A stretch of 10,320 nucleotides of DNA from an uncultured Opitutia bacterium. GTDB lineage: Bacteria; Verrucomicrobiota; Verrucomicrobiia; Opitutales; UBA953. Below, piece after piece: positions 1 through 6,739 of the stretch. The stretch is from the NCBI GenBank assembly GCA_903929325.1, contig CAIYUD010000239.1, forward strand, positions 1-10,320. The letters are read 5' to 3'. The notes beneath the pieces were generated by a model that searched no databases, was not told the DNA's origin, and worked only from the letters and a program-made list of their open reading frames with translations. The first letter of the stretch is position 1. The number at the start of each line of letters is the position of its first letter. The position numbers and the translations under genes are program-made.

Positions 1-1
1 C

Positions 2-949
2 AACCAGAGTGTGGTTGAGCCAGTCGCTAAATTCGGTGATTCGATTATGCCTAAACGGATTGGGCCGGCGGCGCCTGGCTGGAAAGCCGAAGATTTACTC
101 GAAAGCGTAACTGTACGTGCAATTGCGGAGCTTCGGAAATGTCGCGAGGACGTGAGACCACTTTTTCTCTACATCCCATTACCTTCGCCACATACCCCGA
201 TTGCACCTTCCGATAAATGGAAAGGTCGTAGCGGTATCAATGCTTACGCCGATTTTGTGATGGAGACCGATAATTGCGTCGGTCGTATATTGATGGCACT
301 TCGCGAAACTGGGCGGGCTGAAAATAGCTTAGTAATCTTTACGGCGGACAATGGGTGTTCGCCGGCTGCGAACTTTACAGAACTCAAAGCGGCTGGTCAT
401 GATTCCTCTGCAGGTTTCCGTGGTGCAAAGGCGGATCTTTACGAAGGCGGACACCGTGTGCCCTGTATGGTCCGCTGGCCCGGTAGGATTGCCCGCCAGG
501 GCAGTTCTGATGCGCTTGCTGGCATGACGGACCTTTTTGCTACCTGCTTAGCAGCTGCTGGCGTTGAACAGCCTGCCATCGGAGGCGAAGATAGTGTTAA
601 TTTACTCCCCGTACTATTTGGTAGAATCAAAAGCGTGCGTGAAAGTTACATCATGCACTCGATCGACGGCTTCTTTAGCATCCGAAAGGGTTCGCTGAAG
701 TACTTAGTGTGTCGTGGAAGCGGTGGTTGGAGCGAGCCGACCGCTAAATCAGAAGACTATCTGCGTCTTCCTATCGAGCAACTCTACGACTTGAATGAAG
801 ATCCTAAAGAGCAGGCTAATCTAGTTAGACAAAGGCCAGAAGAGTTGAAGAAGCTGCGGGCTGAACTCGAGTCGCAGATTTTAGCAGGCCGAACGACGCC
901 AGGTCCTGAGTCGAAGAACGATGTCCCTGTGAAAGTTGAGAAAGAGTAA
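2..949 (+). CDS. Sulfatase (arylsulfatase family), 5'-truncated by window edge
   Basis: C-terminal part of a type I sulfatase, an enzyme that hydrolyses sulfate esters, usually on polysaccharides outside the cytoplasm. The reading frame is open to the left edge (codons for N-Q-S precede a GTG at 11), so the real start and the formylglycine cysteine motif lie outside the window; the GTG should not be taken as the start. Visible family signatures, counting the GTG codon as residue 1: the FLYIPLPSPHTPI strand with metal/substrate-side His61, the TADNG metal-binding motif with Asp113-Asn114 (bases 347-352), the FRGAKADLYEGGHRVP segment with Lys140, and RWPGRI. A YDLNEDPKEQANL segment near the end is the usual C-terminal subdomain marker. 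The gene ends in TAA nine bases before the end of the convergent second sulfatase. The two are only distantly alike, so they are not a recent duplication. Substrate cannot be predicted. Confidence 0.93.
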   Translation, partial: NQSVVEPVAKFGDSIMPKRIGPAAPGWKAEDLLESVTVRAIAELRKCREDVRPLFLYIPLPSPHTPIAPSDKWKGRSGINAYADFVMETDNCVGRILMALRETGRAENSLVIFTADNGCSPAANFTELKAAGHDSSAGFRGAKADLYEGGHRVPCMVRWPGRIARQGSSDALAGMTDLFATCLAAAGVEQPAIGGEDSVNLLPVLFGRIKSVRESYIMHSIDGFFSIRKGSLKYLVCRGSGGWSEPTAKSEDYLRLPIEQLYDLNEDPKEQANLVRQRPEELKKLRAELESQILAGRTTPGPESKNDVPVKVEKE

Positions 950-963
950 GGCTAACGCTTACT
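945..963. terminator. Possible bidirectional hairpin between convergent sulfatases
   Basis: AGTAAG (945-950) and CTTACT (958-963) form a perfect 6-bp inverted repeat around a 7-base loop. The two arms contain the stop codons of the two convergent sulfatase genes (TAA at 947-949 on +, TAA read from 961-959 on -). The stem is short, AT-rich and not followed by a clean T-run, so termination is only a possibility. The overlap of both stop codons with the arms may be chance, since TAA and its complement pair naturally. Confidence 0.25.
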
Positions 964-2347
964 TATCTGTTCCAACTTCACGTTTACCGTTGGTCATCTC
1001 CAGTCGGAACTGTTTCGCGAGTTCCATGAGCTCTACCAGAACATCAGGATTGGCTGCAGAAACGTCGTTACGTTCGCCAGGGTCTTTATTTAAGTCGTAA
1101 AGCGCAGGAGCGACTCTGACTTGTTTTGTCGGGCCTGGGGCACCATCCACGCCAGGCGTTAATCCTTCATAGCTCCGCGAAGTGTGTGCCAGGTGCATTT
1201 TCCATTTACCTTTGCGAACCGCTTCGAGGGTATCTCCATAGTAATAGGCGAAGGTTTCGCGGGCGGTATCACGCTGTCCTTTGAGCAGAGGCAGGAACGA
1301 CTCACCGTCAATGGGTAGTAAGGGCATCTTGGCGCCCGCAGCTTCGACGAGTGTTGGCAGTATATCGAGATTGCCGGCAAGGGCAGGCGAGATGCGATTA
1401 GGCGTAATCACGCCTGGCCAGCGTGCGATAAAGGGAACGCGCACGCCGCCTTCCCAAGTGGTGCCTTTGCCCTCGCGGAATGGGCCTGCGGATCCCGCAT
1501 GATCGCCGAAGTTAAGCCAAGGACCATTATCGGAGGTGTAGATAATCAGGGTGTTTTTATCAGCCCCCGTTTGTTGCAGTATTTTGAGAAGCTGGCCGAC
1601 GCGGGTATCAATCTCTGTAATGACTTCTGCATACGGCGTAGCCCCTTTGCCTTTGTAGTCAGGGTTACGTCCCAGCGGCACGTGCGGCATCGATGGCGCT
1701 ATATAAAGGAAGAAAGGCTTATCTGTTTTTTGTTTCTTCAGGAATGATTCTGCCCAGTCGAATTGTTTGCCGAGAACTTTATCCATATCACTCCACGTGC
1801 CAACTTTCTCGCCGACGACACCGGATTCGATCCAGTAGAGATCGGGATAACCTGCGCGCGGTTGTCCACGTGATTGGCCGAGTGGCCACATGTCATTGGA
1901 ATAGGGCAGGATGAGTGATTCATCGAAACCATGATTCGGTGGTAAGAATTGTCCATGATCCCCGAGGTGCCATTTACCACTGATGCCTGTGTGGTATCCA
2001 GCGTCCTTGAGAAGTTCGGCGATGGTCTGTTCTTTGGGGTTTAGACCTTTAGCAGACTTGGGTCCAAGGGCTGTGCCACCTAAGCCAAGTCGGTTGGGGT
2101 AGCACCCAGTCAGCAGTGCAGTGCGTGAAGACGTGCAGACAGCCTGTGTAGCGTAGAAAGAGGTGATGCGTATACCCTCTGATGCGAGACGGTCGAGATT
2201 GGGTGTCACGCAGCCCTTGCCTTGTAGTCCAATATCCGCCCAGCCCTGGTCATCGGTCATGATGACAATGATGTTTGGCTGTGCGCTGTATGCGCTTAGC
2301 GCGTGCAGTACGAACGCGATGACGAAGAGGGGTGTGCTTATGCGCAT
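959..2347 (-). CDS. Secreted arylsulfatase-type sulfatase
   Basis: A complete 462-residue type I sulfatase that would cleave sulfate esters in the periplasm or outside the cell. Residues 1-22 form a signal peptide (basic start, hydrophobic core, A-Y-S-A before Q-P-N). The mature N-terminus shows the metal-binding MTDDQGW (Asp32, Asp33). The formylglycine site is C71-T-S-S-R followed by TALLTG. Further expected motifs are GKWHLG (Lys125, His127), FFLYIAPSMPHVP (His222), TSDNG (Asp273, Asn274), FREGKGTTWEGGVRVP (Lys294) and RWPG. The C-terminal ALYDLNKDPGERNDV completes the fold at normal length. The motif has Ser where Pro is usual (CxPSR), which is odd but Cys and Arg are intact. The start is supported by AGGAG at 2361-2357, nine bases upstream. 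It lies 50 bases behind the HupE-like gene on the same strand, so co-transcription is possible. The maturation enzyme is not in the window and the substrate is unknown. Confidence 0.96.
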   Translation of the reverse strand: MRISTPLFVIAFVLHALSAYSAQPNIIVIMTDDQGWADIGLQGKGCVTPNLDRLASEGIRITSFYATQAVCTSSRTALLTGCYPNRLGLGGTALGPKSAKGLNPKEQTIAELLKDAGYHTGISGKWHLGDHGQFLPPNHGFDESLILPYSNDMWPLGQSRGQPRAGYPDLYWIESGVVGEKVGTWSDMDKVLGKQFDWAESFLKKQKTDKPFFLYIAPSMPHVPLGRNPDYKGKGATPYAEVITEIDTRVGQLLKILQQTGADKNTLIIYTSDNGPWLNFGDHAGSAGPFREGKGTTWEGGVRVPFIARWPGVITPNRISPALAGNLDILPTLVEAAGAKMPLLPIDGESFLPLLKGQRDTARETFAYYYGDTLEAVRKGKWKMHLAHTSRSYEGLTPGVDGAPGPTKQVRVAPALYDLNKDPGERNDVSAANPDVLVELMELAKQFRLEMTNGKREVGTDK

Positions 2348-2356
2348 GGTGGTTAT

Positions 2357-2361
2357 CTCCT
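2357..2361 (-). promoter_or_regulatory. Shine-Dalgarno site of the complete sulfatase
   Basis: AGGAG on the minus strand, nine bases before the ATG ending at 2345. It fixes the sulfatase start and stands out because most other genes here lack a recognisable ribosome-binding site. Confidence 0.7.
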
Positions 2362-2397
2362 AAAAAAGAATGAGTACCAGGATATTGCGCATAAAAG

Positions 2398-3498
2398 TTA
2401 GAGTCGTTCGTAAAGTAACCATGCTCCGCCGCAAGCCGTTAGCAGTGCGAATGGTCTGCGAAGGCGACTTTCGAACCATTCTTTCTGGCTGAAAGGTAAG
2501 ACGCACACGCATGCGAACGAAATCACGATGAGCTGCGCTGTTTCGATGCCGACATTAAATCCGGCCAGTGCACCGAGTACTTCGGTGGAATGCTGTTGGG
2601 TGAAGTTCGCCGATGCTGCAAAGCCGAGTCCATGAAGTAAGCCGAATGCGGCTGACCCAGAAACAGCCCAGCGAGAGTGGGTCTTTCCGTTAGTGGCCAT
2701 GATGCCTGCGGCTACGATGGAAGCAGCAATCATGGGTTCGATCCACGGACCAGGTGAATGTAACCATCCGTACCAGACTAAACCGAGCGTCAGGCTATGT
2801 CCGACGGTGAAGCTGAGCGACCGAAGAAAAGCCATCTGCAATGTCGGCGCACTTAAGAACATGGCCAACATGAAGAGTGCATGGTCCCAACCGTCCGGTA
2901 AGACATGCCCAAGCCCTGATTGGAAAAAACTACTGAAGGTCGCTAAGAACCCACGGGTTGGTCCGACGATGGGCACAGGGTCTGACCATTCACCGGCGGG
3001 TACGACAATCATATCGAGTCGATCGGGTGAGGTCTGAAATTTTGTCAGCGTTTTTCCAATGATTGCGGGGAAACGGATACGTAGATTTCCGGAGCCTGCT
3101 GGCAGCGCCGTCTCAGTTCTAATCCAAAGCATCACCGGGTAACGATCTGCCTCGGGTTGGCTGGCTGATTGATTGCGAACGTCAGCGGCGGAAGGGAAGG
3201 TCACATTTTCAAATCGGAGTGCGTGACCATCGACTTCGACAGAGAATTCATGTAAGAATTTTTCGGGTGCACCTGCCAGGCGTTTTACCATCAACGTGCG
3301 GTCATCAAAGAAAAAGTCGTCGATAGCCTTCACCTCAGCCGCCTCTGGCGTTAAATCCATGAGGTAGGGCGGGATGTCGAAGCGAATTGCAATTTGTAAG
3401 TTACCTTCGGTCGCGATGACTTCTGCGGTGGCTTGTTGCCAATTCGGATGTGCAGACGCGACCCCGCAGAGGGTAAGAAGCAAGAAGGCGAAGCGCAT
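2398..3498 (-). CDS. HupE/UreJ-family membrane protein
   Basis: A 366-residue membrane protein resembling the HupE/UreJ_2 group, members of which have been proposed to be nickel or cobalt permeases; transport activity is family knowledge and not shown here. Residues 1-16 look like a signal peptide (VASA before H-P-N). Residues about 17-185 form a soluble, extracytoplasmic, beta-rich domain. From about 190 a membrane module follows with roughly five to six hydrophobic segments. The histidine-bearing motifs of the family are present: GLGHVLPDGWDHALF (His198, His206), FTVGHSLTL (His234), FGLLHGLGFA (His289) and FNVGIETAQL (314-323). No Shine-Dalgarno site is visible before the ATG. It diverges from ruvX and is followed by a sulfatase on the same strand. 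No hydrogenase or urease gene is in view, so the metal link is open. Confidence 0.88.
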   Translation of the reverse strand: MRFAFLLLTLCGVASAHPNWQQATAEVIATEGNLQIAIRFDIPPYLMDLTPEAAEVKAIDDFFFDDRTLMVKRLAGAPEKFLHEFSVEVDGHALRFENVTFPSAADVRNQSASQPEADRYPVMLWIRTETALPAGSGNLRIRFPAIIGKTLTKFQTSPDRLDMIVVPAGEWSDPVPIVGPTRGFLATFSSFFQSGLGHVLPDGWDHALFMLAMFLSAPTLQMAFLRSLSFTVGHSLTLGLVWYGWLHSPGPWIEPMIAASIVAAGIMATNGKTHSRWAVSGSAAFGLLHGLGFAASANFTQQHSTEVLGALAGFNVGIETAQLIVISFACVCVLPFSQKEWFESRLRRPFALLTACGGAWLLYERL

Positions 3499-3508
3499 CG
3501 TGGGCCGA

Positions 3509-3580
3509 GACTAGAGGCCGAAAAGCACGGACTAAAGGCGAAAGAGGTCTGGCGGATGGTTTAGTCTTTAGTCCTTTGCC
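3509..3580. repeat. GACTAAA-type short repeats in divergent spacer
   Basis: The spacer between the HupE-like gene and ruvX holds several copies of one short motif. On +, GACTAGAGGCCG starts at 3509 and GACTAAAGGCG at 3530. On -, the stretch 3574-3560 reads GGACTAAAGACTAAA, two tandem GACTAAA heptamers. GGACTAAAG (3529-3537) and CTTTAGTCC (3566-3574) make a perfect 9-bp inverted repeat with a 28-base spacer. The region must also hold the promoters of both divergent genes, so it could be a regulatory site, a hairpin, or a dispersed genomic repeat. I cannot choose among these from one locus. Confidence 0.5.
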
Positions 3581-3607
3581 GTTACGCTTTGTAGTTAAGC
3601 GACGCCC

Positions 3608-4075
3608 ATGCCTTCATTTCTTGGCATCGATTACGGTGAAAAACGCATTGGTTTAAGCCATGGCGACGAGCTCGGCTTTGCCTTTGTCTTGGAGCCAGCC
3701 ACCGAGGCAGATTCTGAGGCACGCTTCGCGCATATTGAAAAAGAAATTAAACGTCACCGGGTTACCGATTTAGTCGTCGGGTATCCCTTGCGTCTCGATG
3801 GTTCGCGCAGTCGTACTACCGACGCGGTCGATAACTTTATCGCTGAGCTCGAGCGCCGGTTTAGTTTGCCCGTGCACCGTATCGACGAAGGTTTAACCAG
3901 TTCGGCTGCAGCATCGTCGCTGAAAAGACGGAAACCGCGCACACCTCAAGAGCGTCGCGCTTTCACCCAGAGCGGCGAGCTCGATTCGTTGGCGGCCAAA
4001 ATCATCTTACAGGATTTCCTCAACAGTCGCGGCTATGGAATGTCGCCACCCGATCTCGATGACCAAGAAGCGTAA
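3608..4075 (+). CDS. ruvX: Putative pre-16S rRNA nuclease / Holliday junction resolvase-like protein RuvX (YqgF)
   Basis: A 155-residue RNase H-fold protein of the YqgF/RuvX family, which matures the 5' end of 16S rRNA in E. coli and has been linked to Holliday junction cleavage. It is cytoplasmic. The N-terminal GIDYGEKRIGLS (6-17) gives the first catalytic Asp8; VVGYPLRLDGS (57-66) matches the family's VVGxPxxxDGS; RIDEGLTS (91-98) holds Glu94; SGELDSLAAKIILQDFL (122-138) holds the last acidic residue Asp126. All three acidic positions are thus kept. The family usually has Arg after the Glu (DERLT/S), here Gly95, and the residues after the first motif (SHGDELGFAF) replace the more usual A-x-S-D-P-L-G. 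Length is near the family norm of about 140-150. No Shine-Dalgarno site precedes the ATG. The stop overlaps the start of truA, indicating translational coupling or at least co-transcription. Confidence 0.93.
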   Translation: MPSFLGIDYGEKRIGLSHGDELGFAFVLEPATEADSEARFAHIEKEIKRHRVTDLVVGYPLRLDGSRSRTTDAVDNFIAELERRFSLPVHRIDEGLTSSAAASSLKRRKPRTPQERRAFTQSGELDSLAAKIILQDFLNSRGYGMSPPDLDDQEA

Positions 4076-4853
4076 AGCGAAAGTTGAGTTAAAAGAGGAG
4101 CGGTTCTTGGCGACGATTGCTTACGACGGTACGGATTACCTCGGCTGGCAGATTCAGCCAACGGGTCTGACAGTACAGTCGTTCATCGAAGAACGCCTCG
4201 CGCGCATCTTCAAAAAACCCATCACCGTCATTGGGAGTGGTCGTACCGATCAAGGCGTGCACAGTGAAGGGCAGTGTTTTCATTTCGACGCCTTTTGGCG
4301 TCATTCGACAACGAAGCTAACGCGCGCACTCCGATCTGGCGAATCCGGTGGCATCCTGGTTCGGAGTATTCGGCGCGTGCATCCAAAATTCCATGCCCGC
4401 TTTGGTTCAAAGGGTAAGCGTTACCGTTATGAGATTTATTTAGGCCATGCACTCCCATGGGATTCTCGCTACTGCTTAGCTCTCGGTGATCGTAAGTTGG
4501 ACATCCCGGCGATGCGTAAGGCTGCCAAACTTTTATTGGGTAAGCATGACTTTACGGCTTTCGGTGCGAATCATCGCCAAGGCATGGAGAACGAGAATCC
4601 GGTTAAGCATTTACGGCGGCTCGACGTGCGCGTGAAAGGTAAGCGTATTACCATATCCACGGAATCGACGGGGTATCTTTACAAGATGGTACGTCGACTG
4701 GTTGGAGGCCTTTTACGCGTGGGCCGTGGCGAGATGACTCCCGAAAGACTTTTGGCTTACCGCAAGGAAGGTCAGATCACAGCGGAAGTACCGACCGCGC
4801 CTGCTCGTGGATTATTTATGGAGAAGGTTTTCTACGATTTTGATAAACCTTAA
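4059..4853 (+). CDS. truA: tRNA pseudouridine(38-40) synthase TruA
   Basis: TruA converts uridines 38-40 in the anticodon stem-loop of many tRNAs to pseudouridine in the cytoplasm. With the start at 4059 it has 264 residues, the usual length. The N-terminal TIAYDGTDYLGWQ is the family opening; GSGRTDQGVHSEGQ holds the catalytic Asp (residue 64 from this start); KGKRYRYEIYLG, HDFTAFG, YKMVRRLVGGLLRVGRGEM and APARGLFMEKVFY follow in the expected order. The reading frame also has an in-frame ATG at 4035, adding eight residues (MECRHPIS) that do not look like TruA; I prefer 4059, which leaves a 17-base overlap with the end of ruvX. Neither start has a Shine-Dalgarno site. The residue after the catalytic Asp is Gln where Ala, Lys or Arg is common, a minor variation. 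Downstream, moeB follows after 44 bases on the same strand. Confidence 0.96.
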   Translation: MTKKRKAKVELKEERFLATIAYDGTDYLGWQIQPTGLTVQSFIEERLARIFKKPITVIGSGRTDQGVHSEGQCFHFDAFWRHSTTKLTRALRSGESGGILVRSIRRVHPKFHARFGSKGKRYRYEIYLGHALPWDSRYCLALGDRKLDIPAMRKAAKLLLGKHDFTAFGANHRQGMENENPVKHLRRLDVRVKGKRITISTESTGYLYKMVRRLVGGLLRVGRGEMTPERLLAYRKEGQITAEVPTAPARGLFMEKVFYDFDKP

Positions 4854-4897
4854 GATCACTGTCGCATCACCTTATTCTTTTATAGACGCTCCTTTCG

Positions 4898-6019
4898 ATG
4901 TCTTCTCCGTTTCATGATCTCTACGACCGCCAGATGCGGTTGCCAGGACATGGGGAAGTCGGCCAACAGCGTTTACGCGATGCGAAGGTCTTACTTGTCG
5001 GGGTAGGTGGTCTCGGTTCACCGGCAGCGCTTTACTTAGCGGCGGCAGGTGTCGGTACATTGGGGATTGCCGATCCCGATACCGTTGAGCTCTCGAACTT
5101 GCATCGTCAGATTTTACATAGCACGGATACCTTAGGCGCGCCGAAGACGGTTTCAGCGGCAGAAACGTTATCTACGCTTAATCCTGCGCTGCATATTACG
5201 TTACACCCTGAAGGTATTCAGGCGGATAATGCCTTGGAGTTGATTAAGCGGTATGACGTCGTCGTCGACGGCGCTGATAATTTCGCAACGCGTTTTCTTG
5301 TGGCCGATGCCTGTGGGTTAGCGGGTAAACCTTTGGTTCATGGAAGCGTCTTAAAGGGTGAAGGGCAGGTTGGGGTATTTTTGCCTAAATCAGGTTGTTA
5401 CCGATGTTTGTATCCTGTGATGCCAGATCCCGCGACTGTACCCACTTGCGGAGAAGCGGGTGTACTTGGTGCGACGTGTGGTGTCATTGGGTCGTGGATG
5501 GCAGCGGAAACGGTTGCGATTCTTTTGAAGCAACGCACTGCATCGAAACTCTTGTTGATTGATGTCGCTGGAGGCTCTTCGAAATCTTTAGGCCTTTCGG
5601 CAGACGCCCACTGTCCTCTATGCGGAAGCGCGCCTACGATTGTCTCAATCAATCCTAATCGTTATACGTTCGCCTGTTCGTCTAAAATTATGTCCGAAGC
5701 ACCCCTCGAAATTTCTGTCGAAGACGCTCGCCGTCTTTTATCGCAAAACAATCCGCCTATTTTGGTGGATGTGCGTGAGGCTGATGAGCTGGCTATCTGT
5801 CAGATTGCGGGTGCGCAGCACATTCCCTTAAGTGAGATTCCTGAGCGCTGGAGTGGTCTCTCCGCACATGCGTCGGTCCTGGTAATCTGCCACCACGGTG
5901 GACGCAGTATGCGTGCCACGCAGTTCCTGCGGTCCAAGGGGCTTTCAGGCGTTACGAACATTAAGGGTGGTATCGATGCTTGGGCTCTCAAGATTGACCC
6001 TAAACTAGCCCGTTACTGA
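4898..6019 (+). CDS. moeB: MoeB/ThiF/MoeZ-type adenylyltransferase fused to a rhodanese domain
   Basis: A 373-residue E1-like enzyme that adenylates the C-terminal glycine of a small sulfur-carrier protein (MoaD, ThiS or similar) and, through its rhodanese domain, can pass sulfur to it. Residues 1-245 are the adenylation domain: RQMRLPGHGEVGQQRL, the nucleotide loop VGVGGLG (G35-x-G-G-x-G), NLHRQIL, Lys83, DGADNFATR (124-132), Cys184 in PTCGEAGVLG, and a zinc site from C167-x-x-C170 and C239-x-x-C242. Residues about 270-370 are the rhodanese domain: VDVREADE (290-297) and the active-site loop C331-H-H-G-G-R-S, followed by the GGIDAW end motif. This is the MoeZ/MOCS3 architecture. No MoaD or ThiS gene is in view, so molybdopterin, thiamine, cysteine and tRNA thiolation all remain possible. 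The ATG at 4898 fits the RQMRLPG opening; no Shine-Dalgarno site precedes it. Confidence 0.95.
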   Translation: MSSPFHDLYDRQMRLPGHGEVGQQRLRDAKVLLVGVGGLGSPAALYLAAAGVGTLGIADPDTVELSNLHRQILHSTDTLGAPKTVSAAETLSTLNPALHITLHPEGIQADNALELIKRYDVVVDGADNFATRFLVADACGLAGKPLVHGSVLKGEGQVGVFLPKSGCYRCLYPVMPDPATVPTCGEAGVLGATCGVIGSWMAAETVAILLKQRTASKLLLIDVAGGSSKSLGLSADAHCPLCGSAPTIVSINPNRYTFACSSKIMSEAPLEISVEDARRLLSQNNPPILVDVREADELAICQIAGAQHIPLSEIPERWSGLSAHASVLVICHHGGRSMRATQFLRSKGLSGVTNIKGGIDAWALKIDPKLARY

Positions 6020-6077
6020 GGGGTGGCTTCATTCTCGCTTGCCCATCTCGCCCAGCCCTCGTTTTTTATCCCCCATC

Positions 6078-6656
6078 ATGAATCGCCAGACCCTCCTAGT
6101 TCTTGCCACTCTCGCACTCACTGCGTGCGGTCCGGCTAGCCTCCCTTCCGACTACGACTCCAGTAATCCTCAAGGCACCTTTGGCCGTCCACCAGACCTC
6201 TCGGGCATGGCTACACGCATTCGTAACGGCGACATTCCCCCTGAAGCCATTATCACCACTATTTATTTTGGATTTGATAAATATACTGTCGAGGCTTCCG
6301 AGCGCTCAAAGCTCGATGCGATTGCTGGTGCGATTAAGGGAAAGACCTTGTTGCTCCCAGGTTACACTGACCATGTCGGCACTGAAGAGTACAACGTCGG
6401 CCTTTCCGATCGTCGTGCACAATCCGTCGCTGATTACCTCGTGCGCTTAGGCAGCTCGAAGTCGCAGATGGAAGTTGTGGCTCTCGGTGAGTCACAGGCT
6501 GCGCAAGGTGCTTCGGCTGCTACGGCTGCTAAAGATCGTAAGGTGATTGTCGTTGACGCAAATTACAAAGGTGCCGCCCCTTCGGCTTCTACTGGTAATG
6601 CTGCTTCGATTAACGGCAGCGCCCGTCCTGCGCCCGCGCCCGTCGGCATTAATTAA
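6078..6656 (+). CDS. OmpA/Pal-family peptidoglycan-associated lipoprotein
   Basis: A 192-residue outer-membrane lipoprotein predicted to anchor the outer membrane to peptidoglycan. I start at 6078 rather than an in-frame ATG at 6039, because MNRQTLLVLATLALTACG is a textbook lipoprotein signal with lipobox L-T-A-C17. The residue after Cys17 is Gly, not Asp, consistent with outer-membrane sorting by the usual rule. Residues 60-160 form the OmpA C-like domain: IYFGFDKYTVEASERSKLD, then GYTDHVGTEEYNVGLSDRRAQSVADYL with the peptidoglycan-binding Asp98 and Arg112/113. The usual H of GHTD is Tyr here. The closing AAKDRKVIVVD (150-160) stands for the family's NRRVEI strand. After it comes a 32-residue Ala/Ser/Pro-rich tail, probably disordered. 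It follows moeB by 58 bases and is closed by a strong terminator. No tolB or other tol genes are in view. Confidence 0.92.
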   Translation: MNRQTLLVLATLALTACGPASLPSDYDSSNPQGTFGRPPDLSGMATRIRNGDIPPEAIITTIYFGFDKYTVEASERSKLDAIAGAIKGKTLLLPGYTDHVGTEEYNVGLSDRRAQSVADYLVRLGSSKSQMEVVALGESQAAQGASAATAAKDRKVIVVDANYKGAAPSASTGNAASINGSARPAPAPVGIN

Positions 6657-6674
6657 AGTTAATGTCATGCAAAG

Positions 6675-6697
6675 AAGCCCCTCACGGGGCTTTTTTT
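6675..6697 (+). terminator. Rho-independent terminator
   Basis: AAGCCCC (6675-6681) pairs perfectly with GGGGCTT (6686-6692) around the four-base loop TCAC, and a seven-base T-run (6691-6697) follows the stem. It ends the transcript of the OmpA/Pal gene and probably of the whole ruvX-truA-moeB-lipoprotein run. Confidence 0.92.
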
Positions 6698-6700
6698 GTG

Positions 6701-6719
6701 TTCAGTGGAACGGACTGAA
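6701..6719. repeat. Inverted repeat TTCAGT-N7-ACTGAA upstream of DUF1080 gene
   Basis: A perfect 6-bp inverted repeat with a 7-base centre (GGAACGG) lies just after the terminator and 20 bases before the start of the DUF1080 gene. Size and place would suit an operator or a small 5'-leader hairpin. A single copy gives no proof, and 6-bp repeats arise by chance. Confidence 0.3.
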
Positions 6720-6739
6720 GGCTAGGTTGTCTGTTTACC

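Noticed and set aside
11..13. GTG as the start of the first sulfatase
   Set aside because: The frame stays open upstream to the window edge and the catalytic N-terminal third is missing, so the gene is cut by the window and does not begin here.
2693..3037. A 114-residue plus-strand reading frame
   Set aside because: It is antisense to the well-supported HupE-like gene, has low-complexity composition and no recognisable motif.
3499..3607. CRISPR-like array in the hupE-ruvX spacer
   Set aside because: The repeated units are seven to nine bases long, occur in both orientations and are irregularly spaced; no cas gene is present.
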